Positions 48,730 through 59,785 of a DNA stretch of 64,000 nucleotides are shown in pieces; position 1 is the first letter of the stretch, and the number at the start of each line of letters is the position of its first letter. A model generated the notes under the pieces. It was not told the DNA's origin and made no database searches. It saw nothing but the letters and a program-made list of their open reading frames with translations. The stretch comes from Lindgomyces ingoldianus (Eukaryota; Ascomycota; Dothideomycetes; Pleosporales; Lindgomycetaceae). A program made the position numbers and the translations under genes. Location of the stretch: assembly GCF_010093535.1 (NCBI RefSeq), contig NW_022985170.1, positions 224,226 through 288,225 on the forward strand. Reading direction: 5' to 3'.

Positions 48730-50043
48730 CTACTCCCTAACAATCAAACTCGCCATCCCCATCCCCGTCCCAATACATTTGCTCAACACCCCCAATGTCT
48801 GCGTCTTTCTCTCCATCTCATGCAGCAGCGTGCTCAACATTCTCCCACTCGTCGCCCCTAGCGGATGTCCCAGCGCAATCGCCCCTCCGTTCGGATTCAC
48901 CATCGCATCCTCCAACCCCAACTTCCGGATACAATACAACGCCTGACTGGCAAACGCCTCATTAATTTCCCAAATTCCCACATTAGACGTCGTAATACCC
49001 GTGTAGTCAAGTAGTTTGGGTATAGCGAGTGCAGGACCGACCCCCATTTCGTCGGGTGCACAGCCAGCAACCTGCGTACCAGCCCATTTCCCAATGATTG
49101 AGGACGAAAGACCAAGACGTTCAGCGGTGCTACGACGCATCATGAGCGCTGCAGCCGCACCGTCCGAGACCTGTGAGCTGTTTCCTGCAGTACTCGTACC
49201 ATCGGGTTTGAAAGCTGGTTTCATAGCCGAGAGTTTCTCCGCTGTCGTGTTCGACCTAATGCCATCATCTTTCATCACTGTGATTTCGTCCTCCTTCTCT
49301 GGAACCTCGGGATCAGCAATCCACCTCGTGGTCACCGGCACGATCTCTTCATCGAAGAACCCAGATGCTTGAGCCTTTGCAGCACGCCGTTGCGACTCTG
49401 CTGCGAACGCATCTTGATCCGCGCGGCTGATACCATACCGCTCCGCGACGTTCTCGGATGTAAGTCCCATTGGCATTATACAATCTCTGGCATCTTTGAC
49501 CGGCGAGTCTTTCAGCACTTTCCAGAGTTGAGTGGGTATAGCTCTCGAACCGTAGTTCCGACTCATACTTTCCATGCCGCCAGCAATCCCGACCTCTATC
49601 TGACCCACAGCAATAGAGTTCGCGATGTACGTTACAGCAGACAACCCTGACGCACACGCCCGATTCGTCGTGCTGAACGACGTCGTCGTAGGAATGCCGA
49701 CATGATTTGCAGCCATGCGCCCCGCTTTACTACCACCGAGTTCGGAAAGCACAGTGCCGATGCAGATGTCATCTATTTTCGCGGGGTCAAGGTTTGGAAA
49801 CTTTGCCAGTGTTGCTTTAAGGACCTGTGGAACCGCTTAGCTAGGTACGTACACACAATTGATTTGTGATGGGTGGATGTGAGCTGTTTTGCATACAGCG
49901 GCTAGCATCTCATGGTCGTATGCGTCTCGTAGTCCGCCCTTCTTTGCCCGCGTAATTGGTGTTCGGATTGCGGATAAGAAAATTACATCGCGTGGGTTCT
50001 TTTGAAGAATATTTTTGAGGCCTTTTTGTACGAAACTAGCCAT
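48730..50043 (-). CDS. 3-ketoacyl-CoA thiolase / acetyl-CoA acyltransferase
   Basis: Two exons, 50043-49897 and 49824-48730; intron 49896-49825 (GTATGC...CCACAG), giving 413 residues. It cleaves 3-ketoacyl-CoA in fatty acid beta-oxidation (or condenses acetyl-CoA). The N-terminal nucleophile is the Cys in NRACASGLSAV. The catalytic set is completed by NEAFASQ, NPNGGAIALGHPLGATSGR (the His) and CIGTGMGMA (the second Cys). KIDDICIGTVLSELGGSKAG is typical of the peroxisomal/fungal Fox3-like group. The N-terminus (MASFVQKGLKNILQKNPRDV) lacks an obvious PTS2 nonapeptide and the C-terminus (LIVRE) lacks a PTS1, so the compartment is unclear. The start opens a conserved N-terminus; no better ATG lies upstream. 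Confidence 0.93.
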
Positions 50044-50640
50044 GTTGGAAGTTATTAAATGTGAAATCTAGACTGGAACCAATGACGCAGTACAATTGAG
50101 AGTCAAGGCGAATGGAGGGGACTCAGACTGCAGAAATGAAAGAGGACATGAAAACTTTTGGAGAAGAATTGAGGGGAAGGAAGGTTGCCATAAGTGTATC
50201 TCATCCTGGCTGAGGGAAGGCTAATGAAGCTTCAAGGTATGGAGCTTCGGCAAGTGAAATGCGGGAGAGTCGGGGTCGGCGGACCAATACGGGAATGCCG
50301 GAAAAGACCTCTTCCAGAAAGAGACGTCACGTGGAAATCACCGTCGAGCGTCGGCGACTTCGGGAGCGCTCCGTATCCCCTCCTCGAAGATTGCGCCGCT
50401 CCAAAGCAAGCTGGGATTCTTGTGTCGATAATTTGAAAATGGGGATATATTCAACCGGTCTACCGGCACAGACACAATTCAAATGACTCCAAATGACTTC
50501 TTTAAAGGGGGACTTCCAAGAGTCCAAATGGGTATTTGGCCCTATGAACACTCTCATTCAGAGTTATTCCGTTCCCCCTCAGTCCCCCGCGTTTATCACT
50601 CCCTTCCCACACCGTATGACCCAGACAACGAATAGAAGAA
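50044..50640. promoter_or_regulatory. Thiolase promoter side, no gene
   Basis: Upstream region of the thiolase gene and 3' side of NTF2. GACGTCACGTGG near 50324 combines a CRE-like and an E-box-like core; binding is not shown. Confidence 0.4.
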
Positions 50641-51300
50641 TCAAGCCGCAGGGTAAACTAGTCTGAAGAGGTCGTTGAAAACGTACCAGCTCCCACCATC
50701 ACGTTTGAGCTGGAATGTCTGGGTGTAGCTCATTGGCCGGTCTTGCCCGTCGACCTACCCAGATGTCAGATAATGCACCGCAGACTCCCCAAAGAAGGGT
50801 ACCCAACTCACCATCAGAGCACCAGTCACCATGACCATGATGCCGTCATCTGCTGAAGGCTGCGAATCGACCGTGTCAGCGCGGTGTTGCACCTGCTGGA
50901 AGGGGAGGTTCTGCAATTTGTAAGTGCTGTGATTAGTAGAGAGCGGGCCACGGGTGCTACCTGAAGTTTCTCTACGATGGCGGCGGTGCCGAGGGTGGGC
51001 TGGGCCTCGAACGTAAGCATCGAGTTGTCGCGCTATATAGTAATACCGTCAGTCTGGGCCATGATTTGAGATGGCGCATTGCACATACGTAGAGGGCGGC
51101 GAGGTTCGCACGGTTCTCATCGAAGGTTTTGTAGTAGAACTCGACAAACTGCTCTAGAGAAGCAGTCAGTAATCAGACCCAGAGCTGTGTCGACTGGGGC
51201 AAACTCACTAGCAACAGTCTCGAAATCTGGGGGTGTCGCGTCAGTCAGACATGACTTCCCTCCCGGGCTGTGCATGCGGGGAAGCAAACATACCTGCCAT
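50641..51300 (-). CDS. NTF2: Nuclear transport factor 2
   Basis: Small homodimeric carrier returning Ran-GDP to the nucleus. Six exons: 51300-51294, 51226-51209, 51153-51089, 51032-50961, 50910-50812 and 50754-50641, giving 124 residues, the standard NTF2 length. Exons 1 and 2 are only 7 and 18 bp. The spliced sequence contains DFETVAKQFVEFYYKTFDEN, MLTFEAQPTLGTAAIVEKLQ, FQQVQHRADTVDSQPS, MVMVTGALMVDGQDRPMSYT and WYVFNDLFRLVYPAA, all family signatures. The Asp residues in MVDGQDRP match the Ran-binding pocket region. Acceptor and donor sites all follow GT...AG, and phases close exactly. Because the exons are so short, no single ORF reveals this gene. Confidence 0.95.
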
Positions 51301-51939
51301 GGTTGACGGGTTGACAGGCCAAAAGTTTAGGGGAAGTCAAGTTTGCGTGCGGCTGGCGTGGAGGGGGAGTGCTGGTGCTACTGATGCGGATGTATTCGAT
51401 GTTTGGGCGCAAGGGCAGGCGGGATGTGGCAGGCAGAGACTCGTTGGTGGGGCAGTGAGCTAGGCAAAGCAAGGGATCGGAGAAACTGTTTTTCCGCGCT
51501 CCCCTAATTTAGGTGCAACCATTTCGTCACTATCCCCTTACCTCACACACTCTCGACAGGCCTCTCCCGCTTGGAAATAGCGTCCGCCCTCTCTCTCTGA
51601 ACTCGCTGGTAGGTTCCCAATAGCTCCCATCCTCTCGCTGTGATGATTTTTCTACTTCAAACGATAACTTCTGAGTCTCATACTATGGTGTTCAAGCCTT
51701 CAAGCTCAACAGTCAAATCAACAGTCAAACCAACCGTCAAATCAACCTACTCAATTCCTCTGCCTCTTCACCAACAACACCTCTGTGAAGCTCACTAACA
51801 ATGAATAGATGAACCTCGTCGGTGTGCTTCTTGAAACTTAGTCAGTCGCCCTACAGCAGGCATGTCCGTTGGAGTTTACCACACTATGACGTTTCTTTAT
51901 GATTCGTTATATTGTCTACAACTTGGAGTAAACACTAAT
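51301..51939. other. Intergenic with a 12-bp tandem repeat
   Basis: Upstream of NTF2. It contains three imperfect copies of CAACAGTCAAAT at 51707-51742 and nothing else recognisable. Confidence 0.55.
51707..51742. repeat. Three tandem copies of a 12-bp unit
   Basis: CAACAGTCAAAT, CAACAGTCAAAC and CAACCGTCAAAT in a row. TCAAA/GACT-like cores could be binding sites; untested. Confidence 0.7.
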
Positions 51940-53029
51940 TTACAAGCCTACCGCCTGGAATGACTTGATGGAGTCGATCACCGATTCTTCCAGGGTCTTA
52001 TACTTCAACCCTAAAACGTCGATTGATCGTTTGTTACTAAACCCATAGAGTCCATTCTGGATACCACCCTCAGGATAGTCGCCGCCCGGCGTCGAATCGC
52101 TCGGTAGGTCCTTGTACTGGGGGAACTTGCTCTTAATGATTTTGCAAATATCTCGGTTGGAGAAGTACCCAGCTACGGTGAAAAAGCGCTTATTGGCGGC
52201 TTCAGGTTTCTCAAAAGCCGCAACGTGGGCTTCGGCTACATCTCGTACATCGACCCAGAGATACACTCCGGTGGCTGGTATCTCGTCCTTGAACTTCCCC
52301 TGAGCTGCCCAGAGCAAGCGCTGATTGGACGTGTTCATGCTGTCCAGGCTTTCGAGGTTGTGGACCTAACAGGCAAATCAGCAACGATGACGTAGTCATA
52401 GTGTTGGAAAACAACAAACTCACAATTGGCCCAAATACCATAGGAGGGTTGATGGTCGCAACCGCGAAGTTTGGCTTCTCCTTCTCTAAGAAGTCCCATG
52501 CAGCCTTCTCTGCAAAAGTTTTGCTCGCACGGTAACCCATCATTGCGTTCTCCTCTGCCTCTTCACGCGTAATCGGATTCCAGTCCGCCTCTGAGTATGT
52601 ATGCCCAGGCCAGAAGCCTTTACTAGGATTGACGATACTTGCGAAGGACGAGGTGATGACCACATGCTTGACCGAAGGGGCATTCTTCTTAATTGAATTC
52701 AGAATTCCTGTTGTTCCAATGATAGCGGGGTCGAGTAGGTCCTTCTGGACATTGGTGACGTTGAAGTGGAAGGGACTCGCAGTATGCAGCACTGCTTCAA
52801 ATGGTGGGTCAGAAATTACAGCTTTGTCGAATGCGTTCGGCTGCGCGATGTCCGGTACAATGGCGAAATCCAATTTATCCTTGCCATGGTCTGGGTATGC
52901 GGCTTTGATCTTCTGGGCTTTTGCTTCGGAGCGAACAGTGGTGACAACTGAATGCCCGTGTTTCAGCAGCACATCGAGAGTATGCGCCGCGATGAAGCCG
53001 CTCCCACCCGTGAGCAAAACTCGAGTCAT
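51940..53029 (-). CDS. NAD(P)-dependent reductase, dihydroflavonol-reductase/Gre2-like extended SDR
   Basis: Two exons, 53029-52424 and 52365-51940 (intron GTGAGT...GTTAG), giving 343 residues. The N-terminal Rossmann motif is TGGSGFIAAH, and an Arg in TTVRSEAKAQ suggests NADPH preference. The substrate-proximal HTASPFHF, the catalytic Ser region VVITSSFASIV and the YxxxK pair in YRASKTFAEKAAW identify the extended short-chain dehydrogenase class close to yeast Gre2/methylglyoxal and ketone reductases. NPPMVFGP followed by VHNLESLDSMN is typical of the family after the intron. The physiological substrate is unknown. It lies between NTF2 and the MetE-like gene, divergent from the latter by 662 bp. 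Confidence 0.92.
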
Positions 53030-53691
53030 AGTTAAAGGGTCCGGCTATTGAAAACTGGCAAGATGAGGTCGAGGATGCTTCCCCTATCGCAATTTGTATG
53101 TACGGCATGGCACCCCACTGCGGGGCTGCCGATGCATCATCGGCTGTTGCAACGCTCTGAAAGCCGGAGCTTGGTTCCCTTGATTATAAAAACTCATTTT
53201 TCTTCTCCCTTAAATCCGTTCTCGCTTTCGCGACGCCTTTCCCGCATTTTGGCTTCTGGAATTAGATTCTCGGGACGCCATGTTCCTACGCGCAGTCAAT
53301 TTCTATCCCCGCTCCATCTGGATGAAGAGCAGCATGATATGCTTTAGGTCCTCGCAGTCTTGGAGTCCGAGATACGAATATAGTATGGGCCCGTACCTTT
53401 CTTACTTTCCATGTCTCAAGCACTCGTCCACGTTTAGATGCGAAATACCGATCAACTCCGAATTGACACTGGTTCCGGCTGCATCGAAGACAACCCACAC
53501 TGACCCTGCATAGGAACATCAATTTATCCATTCGCTTACGCCCAGAAACCGGCACGTGCTTTCGCAGTTCCCGTCAGGGTACTCCGTCTCCGCCCTTGAA
53601 AGGCGGGGCAGAGTCTCAAATGAGGGGCAGACTTTTCACTCCTTGATTCCCCCCATAACCCTCTCATCTCTCGACAATTGCCTAGAAAACG
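53030..53691. promoter_or_regulatory. Divergent promoter region, reductase / MetE-like gene
   Basis: 662 bp with no supported gene. Short ORFs on both strands overlap each other. Confidence 0.45.
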
Positions 53692-55092
53692 ATGACGACT
53701 GCGAAGAGAAATCCACCGTTTCGTGCCGAGCACTGTGGCTCGCTACTTCGTCCCGACGAGTTGGTGCAGAAGCGATATGACGTTGCGGCGGGGAAAGTTT
53801 ATGCCTTGGAGCTAGTCCCATTGGAGGACAAGTCGATTGCAGACGTCGTCAAGCTGCAAAAGGACTGCGGAATTCACGTAATCTCGAGTGGCGAATACAC
53901 CAGGTCAGCCTCGTCTAGCTCTTCTCGTGATATCCATGACTGAGTGGGCTTGCGTTTCGGGACAACAGGCATATGTTTTGGGGCACTTTTTTCGAAGAGC
54001 TCAATGGCATGAAAGAACTCCAGCTCGGTGTTCTGAAAGGCTATGATGCCTCCATGTTCCGTGACTATGCGCCAGATGTCAAGTCATTTATGGAATCGAA
54101 GGAAATACCAAATGCGGTGACCGTTTGCGTCGGAAAGATATCCCATCCGGGGCATTCAAGCTACCAGCGCGAGGTCGATATCATGAAGAAGCTTCTGCCA
54201 GAGAACGAATGGAAGAACATTAAAATTACAATGATCTCGCCGAGCTGGTATCACTTTAGGTATCGAGCGGGCCGCAGCTACCCTAAGGATGTGTATGCGA
54301 ATGATGACGAATACTTTGAAGACGTTGCAAAGGCATACCAGGCTGAGCTGAAATATCTGCACAGCCAAGGCATTAGGAACATACAGATTGACGACCCAAA
54401 CCTTGCATGTGAATCTCCCCTGTCTTGATTCAAAATGTATACCACTAAAATTGAGGCAGACTTTTGCTCCAAGGCGATGCTTGATGGTTGGGCCATAGAC
54501 CAGGGTAACGACAAGACAGCGGATGAGATGTTCGATGCCTACGTCAAGTTCTACAACAAATGCTTCGAGAGACCAGCCGACATGCATCTCGGAATTCACC
54601 TCTGCCGTGGCAACTATGTCGGAAGCCGTCACTTCTCCGAAGGTGCGTACGACATCATTGCGAAAAAGCTTTTCCAGGTATGTCCTAATAAAACTTCATC
54701 GCCATGAGCGTTCCAGTTGTAAGGCCCTTACATTTAAATAGGACCTCAATGTTGACACTTACTACCTCGAGTACGACACTCCTCGCGCTGGGGGCTTTGA
54801 ACCTCTCGCCCATCTCCCCAAGAATAAGAACGTTGTTCTTGGCGTAATTACCTCCAAATTCCCGAAACTTGAAGACAAAGATGAAATGATTGCTCGTGTA
54901 AATCAAGCAGGGGATTTTATTGCCCAAGGCAGCGGTCAGTCTCGTGAAGAGGCATTACAAAGAGTCTGCGTATCGCCTCAGTGTGGCTTCGCTTCTCATG
55001 CCGAAGGCAATGCACTTGGCTATGAAGATATGAGGAAGAAGCTCCAGCTTGTCAGGAGTATCGCTGACCACGTCTGGCCGGGACAACCGTAA
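53692..55092 (+). CDS. Stand-alone MetE-like (cobalamin-independent methionine synthase C-terminal domain) protein
   Basis: Four exons: 53692-53903, 53969-54409, 54461-54677 and 54742-55092, giving 406 residues, about half of a full methionine synthase. Only the catalytic C-terminal barrel is present, starting FRAEHCGSLLRPDELV. The zinc-site residues of MetE appear conserved: His264 and Cys266 in IHLCRGN, a Glu in YYLEYDTPRAG, and Cys371 in VSPQCGF, with SHAEGN nearby. QIDDPNLAYFCSKAMLDGW and KNVVLGVITSKFPKLED also match the family. Fungal genomes commonly carry such single-domain paralogues besides full-length MetE. They may methylate other thiols; the role here is not known. Intron 2 uses an in-frame acceptor at GGCAG (54460). 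Confidence 0.9.
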
Positions 55093-55854
55093 GTATTGCT
55101 TGAAGTGCAAGATTGATGTAGATGTGGAGAGTTAGCTTGGGGTTTGCGGTGAACTTTGAATGCTGATTTCAACACGGCGTTCTCACAATTAAGGAAGAGT
55201 TGTTCGGGTTGGTTCAGGTTCTTGTTCAACATCTTGAAAAGTGATGCAGCATTTCCGGTGTCAATTTCCTTCCTGTCAAGTTATTTTGAGGGCAACGTGG
55301 CAGTGCGAGCATTTAAGTGAATTTGAGGGCGGTGGCAAAATGTGATAGTTTAGATATCATAGGGAGGACGTACTTGTATTCTAAAGTATCCCGCAACGGG
55401 AGACTTGGAGGAACCTACGAGCTACAAGACGGGTTGGTTTCGATTGCTAATTGATCGGACTGTGTTGCGATCTACTAGGCTGGGTGACTTTGCCATGCAT
55501 CTGAATGGATATGTCCTGTTACCCCCAGCATGCTCTCTCAAATCCTTCTAGTACGAAACCTCGCGGAGGCGTGATGCTCTCAACTTCGGAGCCCAGATAG
55601 ATAGTTGCATATGCATCGCCCAGACAGAAGGCCTTCCAGGTTATCTCAGCTAGCTCAGCCGGGGTGATGAGAGGCCCAAAAACCGCCATGTATAGTGTTC
55701 CTCTAAACAGAGTATAGCCTAGGGGCTAGAGTTTTTAACCCCTGTAGCTAGCGTTTTTCTTATTAGCTGTCTAAGAGACTTTTATAATTTTCTTTACAAA
55801 TTACCCTATTTTATAAGCATAATAATAAAATTAAATTTATAATATCTCTACTAC

Positions 55855-56027
55855 TGTCACGGTTATGTTACAGCTATCCAACCCCTGAGTACCCTGGGCT
55901 TGGCACGAGGTATATAGGCTCCTCGGCCTCCGTACCTCTGCCTCTGATCCTAAGGTTTACTCTCGTTACCCCCCATATCCTGCATTCCCTCTCTGTGCCT
56001 CGTGCTTCCTGTTCGATACCTCTTACA
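55855..56027 (+). repeat. LTR-like repeat, copy A (TG...CA, 173 bp)
   Basis: A GC-richer block in AT-rich DNA, starting TGTCACGGTTATGTTACAGC and ending CCTCTTACA. It contains a TATATAGG box. A diverged copy in opposite orientation lies at 62564-62754. TG...CA ends and a promoter-like TATA suggest a solo LTR. I see no clean target-site duplication. Confidence 0.6.
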
Positions 56028-56173
56028 TAAAGCTACTATAGTAATCTATAAAGTCTTTAAAACTACACTTGTTTAAAAATATAATAGTAAACTTTTATAA
56101 TATAACTATATAGCTAACTTATAAAATTAACTAATTTAAAAAACTTAGTTAGTTAACTAACTATTATAAAGTA

Positions 56174-56365
56174 TTAGCTGCCCTTGTTAGTAGAGGAGCT
56201 AGTAGGGGTCCCCCTCCTAGTTGCAGGGTCTTTAGGGGCTCCAAGCTTCTCTGCACAGTTGGCTGAGTACCTGAGACAGCTTCCAGGCTGAAGTAGGATC
56301 CCGCCTTTCCTTTCTCGGACTAGCGCTCTCCCAGTTCCAAAATTTCGAGCAGGCGCCCACTCCAC
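56174..56365 (-). pseudogene. GC-rich coding-like patch, possible retroelement relic
   Basis: Minus-strand frame open for 63 codons, reading APARNFGTGRALVRERKGGI and onward to a stop, bordered by AT-rich DNA. It sits 150 bp beyond LTR-like copy A, where an internal retroelement region would be expected. The family is not recognised. Confidence 0.3.
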
Positions 56366-56517
56366 GTCTTAACTACTTTTAATTTAGCTGTCAGGCATCC
56401 GTACCGGGATTATGACATCACGGGCTGACATACTCAATATAAGTTTCCTGGCTTTTCTGTACTATAGTCATTTCCCCTTCCCACATATTTCTTGTCCCTT
56501 GAAACCTGAAACCGAAA

Positions 56518-58218
56518 ATGGGCAACCAGGTTCCTAATCTGCCAGTTGAGCTGATTTCACGCATCTTGGAAAATGTTTCGTCAAAAACAACCTTGAAAAA
56601 CGCTACTCTGTGTTCACGACAATGGTATGACATTGCAATACCACACTTGTATTGCCAAATCGATGTGGGTGAAGGTCATCAAGACGAAGGCGTCGTGAGA
56701 TCACTAACTATCCTCTTCCTGCGAAATGCCAAGCTCGCAGCACATGTACGACATTTCAGCATACGCCCAGCATTTGATGATGGCCCTGTAGAGCAGAAGA
56801 CCCCAGAGGATTCGGTTGAAGCCATACTGGCCCAAAAAGCAGACCTTGAGGACGAGATCAAAGCCGCCGTGAAGGTGGCTAGCCAATCCGACGAAGAGCA
56901 TGCGAAATGGCTCGAACTGATGGGTACTGAAGATGAAGACTGTCTTCTCGCTTTACTCCTGCCAAGATTTACAAACCTTGAAACGTTGGATCTGGAGATA
57001 CCAATATCTCCCAATTATATCGATCGGTGCGAACCCCCCTAGGAACTTAATATTCTGTTGTAAATTCACTGCAATCACCTGAAACCGCACCCAGACGGTG
57101 CTGCAAGATTGTTGCGATGCCCATTGAGGCAGAGTATTGAGGTTCCACGCCTCTCTTTAAAGCCTATGCTGACTTTGTGCCTGGTTCTTCACAGTATGCT
57201 GTGGCGAGTCGGCCGCGGTGAGCAGCCTTTCGACAACGAGCCGACATTCGCTCGATTGAATTCGATTGCGTGGTTCCATATCGACAGTAAGGTATGCTAT
57301 ACAAGGACTCTATAAAAATGTGAGGAGGCTGATGTTCGCTTCAAGTACGGAGGGTCTCTCCCAGCTGGATGCTTCACCTTACCCTCAGCACGTGCTATCT
57401 ACCTGCATCGAATGGGGAGCAGCGATGGAGACGACCCAGACAAAAAGTTATCCCAGATCGAGCATGGGACTTCAGGATGCACACATCTCGAGATGCACGA
57501 CTGCAGACTCAATGATCCGGACATCAAGAATATAATCACTGTTCCAAAGAAGCTGTCTACGTTCATATACGAAATCGGGTGGGGCCACCTGTCATATTGT
57601 TCAGTCAATTTCCAGCCACTTCGAGATGCTCTCGAAGCCCACCAGAGCTGTCTCGAAGATCTCTGGCTGGATTACTCACATGACGGTATCGAATGGTTAG
57701 ATGACATGGACGGAGTATCATCCATGGCTAGCTTCAAGCATTTCTCAAATCTTAAGCGTCTGCGTATTGCGCCGGATTTTATTTTCGGGGGAAACTTAAG
57801 CCTGGAAGAGCAAGGAGAGGAAAGCAGGCAGAAGCTGCTCCTAGAGTTTCTCCCACTCAACGTTGAGACGCTCCACATTACACACGGTGACCAATATGAG
57901 GAGATGCTTTACAAGGCGCTCGAGCATCTCCTTACGAACAAAGAATCTTGTCTGCCGGATCTACGAAAGCTCACTTTCGAGACATCGCTTGCTAAGGTCG
58001 AGAAAGACCGTGGCGATAGACTCGCCGCCATTCTTCAACTTGCAGAAAAGGTCGGATTGCCAGTGACCTTGTTGAACAACTGGGGAGACGCTAAGTACAG
58101 TAATTATGACAGCCGCGTTGAGCGGAAATGGGGTATGGACGAAGATATCGAGTGGAAGCCATGTGGAAGCTACTGCAACGAGCGGCCCGTCTATGAGATC
58201 ATCGATTTACAACACTAA
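56518..58218 (+). CDS. F-box protein with leucine-rich-like C-terminal domain
   Basis: Model: 56518-57026, 57195-57291 and 57328-58218, 498 residues. The F-box (NLPVELISRILENVSSKTTL, then CSRQWYDIAIPHLY) would recruit SKP1 in an SCF ubiquitin ligase. The rest resembles a large fungal family with RMLWRVGRGEQPFDNEP, SARAIYLHRMGSSDGDDP, CTHLEMHDCRLND and TFIYEIGWGHLSYCSVNF blocks. The first intron (168 bp, GTGCGA...TTCACAG) joins YIDR to MLWRVG in frame; two shorter introns with a small exon between are an alternative. The second intron would be only 33 or 36 bp, which is unusually short, so a small deletion or mis-modelled junction there is possible. The target is unknown. It lies between the two LTR-like copies. 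Confidence 0.75.
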
Positions 58219-59785
58219 GAAGCTACAATCGTACATAAAGTATGTGTTATTTCGTATCACTCTAAATAAGTATTCTTCCTGGGCAAAAAAAAGTTTGACA
58301 TCGAAGTTAATCGTTTCTCAGCTTTCACCCACAAAATTCTGTGAGAGAAGAGTGTCGGAACCTCTGGTAGCTGTTAGAGAAATGAAAGAGAACTGCTCGA
58401 CTATCACTTATGCAGGGCGAACTCCACTGGCGCAGCAGGTGGTCGGCTTCGAAACAGCGGGAAAGCAACCCTTGACTCTGTACAGAACCCTCCATAAGAT
58501 TACCTTATTGATGAATCTGAGTTTCGATGACTGTGGCCACCAATAATGCCAAGGTGAACTTCTCGTTAGGACGTGTCACGAGTTAGTAGGAGAAGAGACT
58601 GTGACTCTTCCCTTGTGTTGCTCGAGCTGGATAATCTGTGAGTGGACTTCTCTTATCTAGAGAATCTGCGTCATTAATTCCGGGTTGGCATTCGGGAAAT
58701 ATGGTCAGTTTGGTATGCTTAAAGGTCGAGCCCTCGTAGTTCTCTAACCAAAGAAAATACCATGGATCGCCGCTTGCAATAGGTATGTTCATACCCACTA
58801 AGTGCCACCAGGGCTTGGCTAGAGGCGCCGTGGTTCTTCGTCCTCAAAGGGTCTTGTACGGAGTGTTGCTGCTCAGACTTTCGCCCTTTCACCTAAGAAT
58901 TCACTCCCTCTAACCTCTAATTTCTTTCATTAATTCAATTCCTTCTCAACGCCTCTACTTGTTCCTCCCGTTCATTGCTTCCACCGCTGTCTCCAGCCAG
59001 CCTCGCACGACACGCCATCCCATAGACCATTTCCAAATCCCGCGTTGTATCGAAATTTCCCTGCAACCACTATGCACAATCATAGCTCTGGAAATAACAG
59101 AACCATCAGCAATCCTCCCGAATACTTCCAGGAACCCAGAACCCGCCTCTTCTAGCGCCCTCTGACAATGATGCCGAGCTCTCGCCAGAAGGTGTTTCAG
59201 GCTTTAAAACCATGAATCCGAAACAAAATCTACAAGCTTTACCAGAAATTTAATGATATTTCATCCAAGATGATGTAACTACGCTAGGGCCTCGAGTTGA
59301 AACGTGAGAGTATGTGAACTACGTGAAGCCATTGCCTATCATGCCTCTGGCAACATCCGAAGCGTGATATGGAACTTTCGGCAAGCTATGATACAACTGG
59401 GTACTTCTCTATTACAATTTGAGATCACAAGGGTATGTTGGTGCGGCCGGCTGCCCTCCCTACTGGCGCGCTATTTGGAGTATCCTAAGTGCTGGCCGAC
59501 TTGTTGACCCACCCGCAAAGGTACTTCGAGCGACAGACCCTCACTCCAGCATCGTTGTCGCTACTGGCGTGTGCTGAGATCACGAATATTTGCTCTACAT
59601 ATTACCTACCAATTATACAAACCCGGCTTTGTCTCCTGCACATCGTTTTGCCATACATGTGTTTTGTACAGTATCTCTAGCCGCTAATAATCCTAGCCAG
59701 CAGATTCCATCAAATAGCTAGATAGCACTCCGCTTGTGGGTTAATACAAGAGCCACAAAGTCCACTTGCAGAATCGAGGGCAGCC
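58219..59785. other. Intergenic, no gene supported
   Basis: 1.6 kb between the F-box gene and the NLR relic, with only short unsupported ORFs. Confidence 0.5.

Larger units (their letters stand above)
55093..56517. other. Repeat-containing intergenic region
   Basis: 55.1-55.7 kb is ordinary intergenic DNA. 55.7-56.2 kb is AT-rich with an LTR-like element inside, and 56.17-56.37 kb is a GC-richer patch. The final 100 bp is the F-box gene promoter. Confidence 0.55.

Noticed and set aside
55855..56027. Full-length LTR retrotransposon between the two LTR-like copies
   Set aside because: The copies are inverted, and the DNA between them encodes an F-box gene and an NLR relic, not gag-pol.
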